Source: an uncultured beta proteobacterium
GTDB taxonomy: Bacteria; Pseudomonadota; Gammaproteobacteria; Burkholderiales; Rhodocyclaceae
DNA: 9,342 nt
NCBI GenBank assembly: GCA_903916205.1
Contig: CAIWVX010000144.1
Location: 1-9,342, forward strand
Direction: 5' to 3'
Shown: positions 1 through 9,299 of the stretch, piece by piece
Layout of the letters: each line of letters opens with the position of its first letter
Numbering within the stretch: the first letter of the stretch is position 1
Program-made: the position numbers and the translations under genes
Notes under the pieces: generated by a model
Databases searched by the model: none
What the model saw: only the letters and a program-made list of their open reading frames with translations
What the model was told of the DNA's origin: nothing

Positions 1-2714
1 CGTGGCTCAAGTGTTTGAGTGTAATTGCGTCCAAACCAGCGGTCATTGCGTTCAAAAGTCATCCCGGCATCCACGCTGGCAATTGGCAGCGTCGAACTGA
101 TCGAATTCGGCTCCCCGGCGGCCAACCCGGTCAATGCATATTGACGCATATTCAGGCCGAGTTTCGGTGTCACGTACCAGCCTGGGGTCACATAGGGCAA
201 GGCCACCTGGGGATAAAGCACGAGGCGCTTGGCATCGGGGTCAGCTGTCGCTACGCCATTGATGATCTGTTTTGGCTTCACGAACACCGTGTACTGCCCC
301 ATGAAGCTGCTATCCGTTCGATACAAATCAGGCTTACGGGCATTGACGGTAATTTGCGGCAACATGCGGTACTGTTCGCCCACCGGATTTTTCGGATCAG
401 GCTGCAAGGTTTGGTAAGTCTGAAAGTTGGCCGTCGCATTCCACCACCCCCCGCCGCCATAACTCAACATCCCTTGCTGTATCAGCTGGGTCTGAGAGGT
501 CGTCAGCACATTGCTGGATAGATCGGTGAAATACGTGTCATCCGAGACTTTGTTGTAGTTGACCGCCCCTGCAAATCCGTGGCCCAGAGGCTGGCTATGC
601 ATTAGAGACAGGCCATAACGATTTTCGCCATTTTTCAACTTGTCGCCCGGCAACACTTCGAGACGCGCTTCGCCACGATACGTGCTATCCATATAACGAA
701 ATTCGGAACTCATCATTAAACCGCGCGCGGAGATTAAGCGCGGGGTGATCGTTGCATCACGGTTCGGCGCAATGTTCCAGTAGTAAGGCAGACGGAGCCA
801 GAGTCCGCTGTCACTGCTCGAACCATATGAAGGGGCGAGAAACCCCGATTTTCGTGCGCTGTTAAGCGAAAACGACAGCCAAGGCGAATGAAGAATCGGA
901 ACATCTTTGAAATAAATCGTTCCATCCTTGGCATCGCCGACCTCTCTGTCGTAATCCAGCTTGAGGTCTCCGGCCTTGGCGTACCAGTCATTATTATCCA
1001 CAGCGCAGGTGGTATAGGTTCCGTTAGTCAGCCGAATTTGGTTTTCACCCTCGAAATCAATGCGATCTGCCTGGCCTCGAGCATCGGCATTGGTATGTGC
1101 TATTGCCCCCGAATTAAGGGTTGCCGGGTTAATTAAAAGCGGGGCGGCAAATCCCGTCGTGAAGCTTTCCAATTTTTCTTGATCTAAGAAACGTTCGGCA
1201 AACTCTCGGTCTGTTTCCGCTTGACTTCCCAACGTGGCCTGACGTCGCAGAAGATAGGTCGGCTGCTCGAAAAACCCCAGATGGTCTTTTAATTTAAGCC
1301 GCAGTTTGGGCCCAGAGAAAACATCTTCTCCTTGTTGCAAACGAACATGGCCTTCGGCCTCAATCTCATCGTCAATCGGCCAGTAAGTCATTTGATCCGC
1401 GTTGACCACGGTACCGATCTTGCGCAATTCGGCATCGCCTTCGGCCGAAAATTCACGATCAATATTGCCCCCCATACGATAGGCATTAAAGAACACGGGG
1501 CGCGGCACTACACTTTCTTTGGCTTGTGGCCGCATCACCTTGGATGAACGCAAGGGCAATGAAGGCATCGCGTCGAGCACTTCTTCTTCATCACGGCGAA
1601 CGGTCGTGTCCATGTAAGGCGAGACCATTGATTGGGCCGCCGTCGTGTCTTGGCCCGTAGGGGTAAGGTTACGGCCTGTGCTGCCTGTGCCACCTGTGCC
1701 ACCTGTGCCACCTGTGCCACCTGTGCCTCCTTCCACCCCAAAATTAAGCGCTGGGCCATACGGTACATGCGGGCGAGAAAAAGGCCCATCCGCGCCAAAG
1801 GAGGTGCGTGAGCTTTCATTTTGCAGAGACGGTTCCATTTCTGCTTTAAACGGCGTACCGACAGGCTCGTTGTTTTTGCCCAGTTCCCACTTTGCCCATA
1901 TAAAGAAAATATTACCGAAGCCACGGCCACCGGGGATATAGACGCCTTCAAGGCTGAAATTTTTGTAAGCCGCCGAGGCCATCGGCAAGGCAATCGGGAA
2001 GGGCACGTAACCCAAAATATCGGTACGCGACATCAGGCCGGCGTTATACCCTAAGCCTAGGCGAACATCTTCTGCCGGTCGCCACAGAGCTTTCCATCCG
2101 TAGCCTGCAAAATACATCGGCATGTAGTGCGAATCTTGGAAAGCCAAGGCATAAACCCCTTCCCAATTGCCTTTTGCGTCGTAATGACCACGACCGACAC
2201 CAAAGCCTTTAGGTCTTTCCTGATAGGTGGCAATTTTTTCTGCCGTATATTTACTACGAAAGTGATAGGTTTCCAACGGCAGGAAAAACTCAAGCGAACC
2301 CTTGTCGTAAGCCTCAGCAACGGGAGCCCACAGGCGCTCATACCAGCTTTTAGCGGGTTTCTTGACCAACGGAACTAAGCCCATGCGCACCGGCTTGGCT
2401 GCGGGATATTTTTCTCTCATCAAACTCGGCAAAGCCGCATCAATAGGCGAAGTGGGTGAAGACGTCGAATGCACCGGAGTCACAGTCACCGGCGTTCCTT
2501 GAATTGTTGAAACCGGAGCCGTATCACTGGCCGTGAGCGCTTCAGCTGGGGCAGGTACGTTTTCTGACCGGATGGGCGGGGAAGCCAGCAACACAGGGTC
2601 GACACGCCATGATGAGGTTGACTGTGTCTGAGCCTGGAGGGCCGTTCCGCTAACTAAAACGCTAGCAAAGCAAATGAGTTGCGCGAGTGGTTTGCGCCGA
2701 AAAAGGAAATTCAT
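1..2714 (-). CDS. lptD: PagP-LptD fusion: lipid A palmitoyltransferase joined to LPS-assembly outer membrane protein (partial, C-terminus beyond window)
   Basis: The frame runs from ATG at 2714 to base 1 with no stop (904 codons). A signal peptide (about residues 1-28, basic n-region FRRK, cleavage near A25 or A28) is followed by a Ser/Thr/Pro-rich stretch (29-122). Residues 123-278 match a whole PagP: amphipathic start (SWYERLW), catalytic-type His151 (ETYHFRSKY), Asp194-Ser195 (AFQDSHY), AGYGW at 203-207, Arg230, and a C-terminal strand (GNIFFIWAKWEL) like the end of E. coli PagP. A linker (279-414) with five Gly-Gly-Thr units leads to the LptA-like LptD domain (about 415-600: AEGDAELRK, AEGHVRLQQG, TYTTC) and the LptD barrel (YYWNIAPNRDATITPR, then RNYTQTLEP at the edge). 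LptD, normally with LptE, moves LPS to the cell surface; PagP palmitoylates lipid A. The LptD part has no signal peptide of its own. No clear Shine-Dalgarno precedes the ATG. The domain calls are strong; the active fused state is inferred. Confidence 0.93.
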   Translation of the reverse strand, partial: MNFLFRRKPLAQLICFASVLVSGTALQAQTQSTSSWRVDPVLLASPPIRSENVPAPAEALTASDTAPVSTIQGTPVTVTPVHSTSSPTSPIDAALPSLMREKYPAAKPVRMGLVPLVKKPAKSWYERLWAPVAEAYDKGSLEFFLPLETYHFRSKYTAEKIATYQERPKGFGVGRGHYDAKGNWEGVYALAFQDSHYMPMYFAGYGWKALWRPAEDVRLGLGYNAGLMSRTDILGYVPFPIALPMASAAYKNFSLEGVYIPGGRGFGNIFFIWAKWELGKNNEPVGTPFKAEMEPSLQNESSRTSFGADGPFSRPHVPYGPALNFGVEGGTGGTGGTGGTGGTGSTGRNLTPTGQDTTAAQSMVSPYMDTTVRRDEEEVLDAMPSLPLRSSKVMRPQAKESVVPRPVFFNAYRMGGNIDREFSAEGDAELRKIGTVVNADQMTYWPIDDEIEAEGHVRLQQGEDVFSGPKLRLKLKDHLGFFEQPTYLLRRQATLGSQAETDREFAERFLDQEKLESFTTGFAAPLLINPATLNSGAIAHTNADARGQADRIDFEGENQIRLTNGTYTTCAVDNNDWYAKAGDLKLDYDREVGDAKDGTIYFKDVPILHSPWLSFSLNSARKSGFLAPSYGSSSDSGLWLRLPYYWNIAPNRDATITPRLISARGLMMSSEFRYMDSTYRGEARLEVLPGDKLKNGENRYGLSLMHSQPLGHGFAGAVNYNKVSDDTYFTDLSSNVLTTSQTQLIQQGMLSYGGGGWWNATANFQTYQTLQPDPKNPVGEQYRMLPQITVNARKPDLYRTDSSFMGQYTVFVKPKQIINGVATADPDAKRLVLYPQVALPYVTPGWYVTPKLGLNMRQYALTGLAAGEPNSISSTLPIASVDAGMTFERNDRWFGRNYTQTLEP
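1683..1730 (-). repeat. 9-base tandem repeat encoding a (Gly-Gly-Thr)5 linker
   Basis: On the plus strand the unit tgtgccacc occurs four times in a row from 1686 to 1721, followed by a diverged copy (tgtgcctcc, 1722-1730) and flanked at 1683 by gcc. On the coding strand this gives five Gly-Gly-Thr units (residues 329-343), followed by Gly-Ser-Thr-Gly. It lies between the PagP and LptD parts and reads as a flexible spacer. A gain or loss of one 9-base unit keeps the frame, so the length could vary between strains. Confidence 0.95.
1881..2348 (-). other. PagP domain within the fusion (residues 123-278)
   Basis: This stretch encodes about 156 residues, close to the length of mature E. coli PagP (161). 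PagP is an eight-stranded outer-membrane barrel that transfers palmitate from a phospholipid to lipid A. Aligned by eye to E. coli PagP (mature numbering), His33, Asp76 and Ser77 correspond to His151, Asp194 and Ser195. Gly88, the floor of the acyl-chain measuring pocket, corresponds to Gly206, and Arg114 to Arg230. Shared blocks include YQERP versus YNERP, KGNWEGVYALAFQDS versus KGNWHGLYAMAFKDS, and AGYGW. Because the catalytic residues and Gly206 are kept, I infer an active, palmitate-selective enzyme. Confidence 0.92.
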
Positions 2715-2748
2715 CAAATTGTAACGGTATTGAACACGGTGTAACTTG

Positions 2749-2754
2749 ATTGTA
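2749..2754 (-). promoter_or_regulatory. Candidate -10 element for the pagP-lptD fusion
   Basis: Read on the minus strand this is TACAAT, one base from the sigma-70 consensus TATAAT, about 35 bases before the ATG at 2714. I see no convincing -35 element at the usual spacing, so this is only a candidate. Confidence 0.3.
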
Positions 2755-2787
2755 TTCCGGCGGCACGGTAGCCAGCGGGACGGATGT

Positions 2788-2805
2788 TAAAATCTGCGCA
2801 TTTTA
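2788..2805. promoter_or_regulatory. Palindrome TAAAAT-N6-ATTTTA in the divergent promoter region
   Basis: The six-base arms TAAAAT (2788-2793) and ATTTTA (2800-2805) flank CTGCGC. Each arm resembles a sigma-70 -10 hexamer on its own strand, so the site could serve as a -10 for amgK (plus) or the lptD fusion (minus), or as an operator. It lies 24 bases before the amgK start. No good -35 hexamer is visible in either direction. Confidence 0.35.
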
Positions 2806-2816
2806 GCACCTTGGCC

Positions 2817-2823
2817 TAGGAGA
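2817..2823 (+). promoter_or_regulatory. Ribosome binding site of amgK
   Basis: TAGGAGA contains the strong Shine-Dalgarno core AGGAGA and ends six bases before the ATG at 2830. It fixes the amgK start. Confidence 0.75.
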
Positions 2824-2829
2824 AGCGGC

Positions 2830-5869
<3,040 letters not shown>

Positions 5870-5893
5870 AGCGCCCCGCAGCAATGAAAATTC

Positions 5894-6760
5894 TTAGCGC
5901 ACGAGTTCCGACAAGGGATGCTGGTCAAGCCCGGCCGCCAACCAGCCGTGCATTCCGGCGGGGCGTTGGCGGAAAACGGTTTGGGCCGCCTCCACGCTCG
6001 GAAATGCCGCAAAAACACACGCGCCTGAACCGCTCATGCGAGCTTCGGCAAAGCCGCTAAGCCAGCGAAGATACTCAGCGATAACCGGAAATCGAGCCGT
6101 TGCCACGGCTTCCAGATCATTGTGACCGGCGTTGGGCCGCCAGTCGGAAATTTGCATTGGCGGCGTATCGCGCTTTAGTTCCGGTGCCGTAAAAATGGCC
6201 GCTGTCGGCACCTGCACGGGCGGTTCAAGAACAACGTACCAGGCCGGAGGAAGATCAATCGTCTGTAATCTTTCCCCCACCCCTTCGGCGAAGGCATTTT
6301 TTCCGAAAACAAAAACCGGTACGTCCGCCCCCAATGTCAGGCCAATGTCTTGCAAACGCTGTCGCGACAAGCGAAGTTGCCAGAGATGATTGAGTGCCAA
6401 TAATACCGTCGCCGCATCCGAACTTCCGCCGCCCAATCCGCCGCCCATCGGCAATCGTTTTTCAACGCTTATCTCAACCCCCAGACGGGTACCGGTTTGG
6501 GCTTGCAATAGACGCGCCGCACGGACGGTCAGATCGTCCTCCGGTGACACGCCGGGCAATGGAGTAGCCAGGCTTATCTGACCATCACTCCGGGAGACAA
6601 AGCGCAGACGGTCTCCGTGATCGACCAAGCAGAACAGGCTCTGCAACAGGTGATAGCCATCAGGCCGCCGCCCGACAACGTGCAAAAAAAGGTTGAGTTT
6701 GGCGGGCGCAGGATAGACACTCTGCCAGTTCCAACGCGCCCAAGGGTCGTTGTTTATCAC
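5894..6760 (-). CDS. ispE: 4-diphosphocytidyl-2-C-methyl-D-erythritol kinase
   Basis: A 288-residue GHMP kinase of the MEP isoprenoid pathway, which phosphorylates CDP-methylerythritol at the 2-hydroxyl. Visible motifs are PAKLNLFLHV (19-28, with catalytic-type Lys21), the ATP-binding loop PMGGGLGGGSSDAAT (104-118), GADVPVF (144-150, with catalytic-type Asp146), AFAEGVGE (156-163), and the C-terminal MSGSGACVF block. The start codon is GTG at 6760; it overlaps the lolB stop in the four-base GTGA arrangement, which suggests translational coupling and supports this start even though it leaves about ten residues before the usual beginning. It is the last gene of the minus-strand cluster. Lying next to lolB is a common arrangement in beta- and gammaproteobacteria. 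Confidence 0.95.
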   Translation of the reverse strand: MINNDPWARWNWQSVYPAPAKLNLFLHVVGRRPDGYHLLQSLFCLVDHGDRLRFVSRSDGQISLATPLPGVSPEDDLTVRAARLLQAQTGTRLGVEISVEKRLPMGGGLGGGSSDAATVLLALNHLWQLRLSRQRLQDIGLTLGADVPVFVFGKNAFAEGVGERLQTIDLPPAWYVVLEPPVQVPTAAIFTAPELKRDTPPMQISDWRPNAGHNDLEAVATARFPVIAEYLRWLSGFAEARMSGSGACVFAAFPSVEAAQTVFRQRPAGMHGWLAAGLDQHPLSELVR

Positions 6761-7296
6761 GGCTCTTCGCCCCCCGAGGCGAGGCTACGCCATTCATCGA
6801 TGCGCAAACGCAGCTCGATGCCATTGGTACGTTTTGCCACCAAACGCATGGGGGGCGACTGCGCCTCGGCGTTCTCATACACGTACTCGATTTGCCAAGC
6901 ATCGTGATGTAAACGCGTCAAGCGTCCGTAATCGTCGCGCTCAATTGTCCCGGAGCGAGCCCGTCCGCGTACCCAATCGGTAAGCTGTGTCAAAGGCAAA
7001 GGGAAACCGAGCACCTGCCGAGTCAGTGTTTCAGCATCCACGGCTTCATAGACTTTGCCATTACTCAGGGTCAGTCGCGCACCCTGCGGAGTGCTGACGA
7101 TCTCGGCCAATCCTTGCCCAAACGGCGACGAGAGCAGCACGTCGTCGTTCATGCCGACGTGCCGCCAATTTAAGCGGCCAGAAGCGTTTTTATCTTCATA
7201 TTGCAGGGAAAAACGGCCTTCCAGCGAAAAATCGGCGAGCGCATCAATCGCTGGGACGCTACCCGACGACGACAAAGTGGCACAGCCGGTCAGCAA
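6757..7296 (-). CDS. lolB: Outer membrane lipoprotein receptor LolB (true start probably upstream)
   Basis: LolB takes lipoproteins from the periplasmic carrier LolA and inserts them into the outer membrane. The lipobox LLTGC (Cys codon at 7284-7282) is followed by Ala-Thr, with no Asp at +2, so outer-membrane sorting is expected. The body reads as LolB: FSLEGRFSLQYEDKNASGRLNWRH, LLSSPFGQGLAEI, GFPLPLTQLTDWVRGR and a C-terminal RLVAKRTNGIELRLRIDEW. The listed start is a TTG that leaves only four residues before the lipid-anchor Cys, too short for a signal peptide. The frame stays open upstream to a stop at 7399-7401 and encodes a plausible basic-hydrophobic leader (GRYSLLAF before LLTGC), but it has no ATG, GTG or further TTG. 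An ATT at 7374 preceded by GAGG, or one of several CTG codons, is possible. Function is well supported; the start is not. Confidence 0.85.
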   Translation of the reverse strand: MLTGCATLSSSGSVPAIDALADFSLEGRFSLQYEDKNASGRLNWRHVGMNDDVLLSSPFGQGLAEIVSTPQGARLTLSNGKVYEAVDAETLTRQVLGFPLPLTQLTDWVRGRARSGTIERDDYGRLTRLHHDAWQIEYVYENAEAQSPPMRLVAKRTNGIELRLRIDEWRSLASGGEEP

Positions 7297-7361
7297 AAAA
7301 GCCAGCAGACTGTAGCGGCCCGCCTGACTAAGCGGGATCTTAAACCACGCCAGAAACAGGA

Positions 7362-9128
7362 TTACGGGGAGAATTTTTTTACCGCCTCGATCAATAAATC
7401 ATTGTCCGGGTACTTTTGCTTAGCTTCGCGCAACAAGCGCTGGGCCTCATCCTTGCGCCCAAGCGCCCACAACACTTCGCCGATGTGGGCGGCAATTTCC
7501 GGGTCGTCACGTTTGACTAGAGCGCGCTCAAGATAAGCCAGCGCGCCGGGCAGATCGCCCTGACGGAACAGCACCCAACCCATGCTATCGAGAATGAAAT
7601 AATCCTCTGGAGAAAGCTTCAATGCCTTTTCAATCAGCCCACGCGCCTCGGACAGACGAAGGTTGCGCTCGGCCAAAGAATAGCCCAGCGCGTTGTAAGC
7701 CTGAGCGCTTTCAGGACGCAGTTGAATAAGCTTGTTTAAGCGACTTTCCATGAGATCAAAACGGCCAATTTTCTCCGCCAGCAAGGCGACTTCATAGAGC
7801 AGATCAACTTGATCGGGCTGTTTTTTCAGGACAAATTCCAGCAGTTCAAAAGCCTCCTGTGGGCGCTTGGCATCGCGCAACAAACTGGCTCGAATAATCA
7901 CCAGTTGGATGTCTTCTTCAGCGTTAGCGCCCTTGGCCGCGCTCAATTGTTGATGTGCCTCATCCGACCGCCCTTGTTCAACCAGCAAACGAGCGCGGCG
8001 GATTTGTGCTGGAAGATACTGTTCGCCCCGACTCACCAGCGCGTAATAAGCCAGCGCCTCGTCAATCCGTTTAGCGGCTTCGGCGATCTCGCCAAGATAA
8101 AAATTAGCGAGATTTTTATCCGTCACCGGCAAACTCAAAAAATGCTTCAACTGTTTTTCGGCAAGCGCCTGATCATTTTGTTGCAAGGCCAGAATGGCCA
8201 CCGGAAAGACGATATCAGGATTATCCGGGAAGGCCTCAAGCAAGTGCTCGAAGTGCTTGCGCGACTCAGCGTAGCGTTTTTCGGCTACCAAAAGGCGGGC
8301 CAAATAGAGGCGGGCATCGCGGGCTGTCGGGTTAGCTTCGACAAATTCCTGAAGAAAATTAGCCATATCCGCAGGAGAAGCTTGAGCCATGAGTTGCACC
8401 TGAAGCAAGGCGGCCATTTCCCATGTTGGGCGCAAGGCCAGCGCCCGGCGCACTTCCGCCCGAGCACGATCATTAAACCCCGCAGAACCAGCCGCCATCG
8501 CCACCGCATAATGCGCTTCGGCGAGACCAAGGAAAGGGCGACAAACCTGTTCGACCAACTGGAAGACGGCTTGACGATTCGGATTACGCGCCAGCATCCG
8601 ATTAATCCCGAGAAGATTGTCGGGCAGCGCGGTTTTGTCCGTTTCGAGCATACGAATCAATTTAGGCGCCAACTCGTCGAATTGGTTGAACAAGATCATT
8701 ACGCTGATCTGTATCTGCTGCGCCTGTTTCGATTCCGGCTCAATCTCGACCCACCGCTTGGCCGCCTCCAGCGCCAAATCAGAACGCCGCGCAATCGTGG
8801 CTACGGCCACCGTGCGCTCAAGAATTTTGGGCTCACGAGTCCGCGCAGCGAGCTCAGCGTAAGTTTTAGTTGCCAGCGCGGTATCGCCGCGCTGCAAGGC
8901 GATTTCGGCGAGTAAAACCTGATAGACGAATTGCCCATACGGCGGGTCAGAAAGCTTTTCCCGCAAACTAGAAGCGCTAAGCGACGGCGGTATAGAACCG
9001 GTAGTTTTTGCGCCACGCCCCATTGGGTGGCGCTTATTTGTCGGAACAAGCTCATCCGCCGCAAACGCCGTTAGGCAAAAAGCCGACATGAGCGCCGTGT
9101 AGCAAAGAAAGTGTCGAGTAGAAGTCAT
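7362..9128 (-). CDS. Exported tetratricopeptide-repeat protein
   Basis: A 588-residue protein with a signal peptide (hydrophobic core about 7-22, AFA cleavage after Ala23), so periplasmic or envelope-associated. Nearly all of the rest is helical repeats of TPR type, from QVLLAEIALQRGDTALATKT near residue 70 to the C-terminus. The clearest units are the last ones: ALGYSLAERN, SMGWVLFRQGDLPGALAYLE and IGEVLWALGRKDEAQRLLRE (about 479-570). TPR arrays bind other proteins; no catalytic domain is visible and the partner is unknown. It precedes lolB in the same direction, and such TPR proteins are commonly encoded next to lolB in betaproteobacteria, which suggests an envelope-assembly role (inference). 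The start is supported by AAGGA four bases before the ATG. Confidence 0.88.
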   Translation of the reverse strand: MTSTRHFLCYTALMSAFCLTAFAADELVPTNKRHPMGRGAKTTGSIPPSLSASSLREKLSDPPYGQFVYQVLLAEIALQRGDTALATKTYAELAARTREPKILERTVAVATIARRSDLALEAAKRWVEIEPESKQAQQIQISVMILFNQFDELAPKLIRMLETDKTALPDNLLGINRMLARNPNRQAVFQLVEQVCRPFLGLAEAHYAVAMAAGSAGFNDRARAEVRRALALRPTWEMAALLQVQLMAQASPADMANFLQEFVEANPTARDARLYLARLLVAEKRYAESRKHFEHLLEAFPDNPDIVFPVAILALQQNDQALAEKQLKHFLSLPVTDKNLANFYLGEIAEAAKRIDEALAYYALVSRGEQYLPAQIRRARLLVEQGRSDEAHQQLSAAKGANAEEDIQLVIIRASLLRDAKRPQEAFELLEFVLKKQPDQVDLLYEVALLAEKIGRFDLMESRLNKLIQLRPESAQAYNALGYSLAERNLRLSEARGLIEKALKLSPEDYFILDSMGWVLFRQGDLPGALAYLERALVKRDDPEIAAHIGEVLWALGRKDEAQRLLREAKQKYPDNDLLIEAVKKFSP

Positions 9129-9299
9129 GGATTCCTTGAGTGACCCGGATGCTGTGAAAAATTCATAAGTTCACCCAGTAGTGTCCGGTTTAATTGAAAC
9201 TCGCTGGCTAAAAAGCCAATATTAACGAGGGGTTTGAGCGATTCATGGGTGTCCACGATTTGAATTTGATAATTGATATTTGCGACACTTTCGGCTTTA
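9129..9299. other. Non-coding stretch upstream of the TPR gene, possible insertion-sequence end
   Basis: The 171 bases between the TPR gene and the partial gene at the right edge look AT-richer than the rest. They hold the TPR Shine-Dalgarno (9133-9137), GTGTCCGGTTTAATTG from 9181, a small hairpin TGGCT-AAAA-AGCCA (9205-9218), a second GTGTCC (9249-9254) and a GACAC (9284-9288) facing it. The GTGTCC motif followed by a subterminal hairpin recalls the ends of some insertion sequences, but no transposase can be identified here. I see no clear promoter. Confidence 0.3.
9205..9218. repeat. Small hairpin TGGCT-AAAA-AGCCA
   Basis: Five-base perfect arms around an AAAA loop. It is not followed by a T-run on either strand, so a normal intrinsic terminator is unlikely. 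It may belong to the suspected insertion-sequence end or simply be a chance palindrome. Confidence 0.4.

Noticed and set aside
15..521. Plus-strand frame of 168 codons at the left edge
   Set aside because: It lies antisense to the LptD barrel, resembles no family and has no ribosome binding site of note.
1683..1730. CRISPR-like or regulatory repeat array
   Set aside because: The units are contiguous 9-base repeats without spacers, in frame inside a coding region, and are explained by the Gly-Gly-Thr linker.
1535..1993. Minus-strand frame of 152 codons with a VAQ repeat
   Set aside because: It is an out-of-frame reading of the 9-base repeat inside the PagP-LptD gene; the overlapping frame encodes recognisable PagP and LptD.
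5870..5893. Shared terminator between convergent pepP and ispE
   Set aside because: The 24-base gap has no inverted repeat with a T-run; termination must occur elsewhere or be factor-dependent.
7809..8915. Long plus-strand frame of 368 codons
   Set aside because: It is antisense to the TPR gene, a frequent effect of GC-biased codon use; its translation has no recognisable domain while the minus strand gives clear TPR units and a signal peptide.
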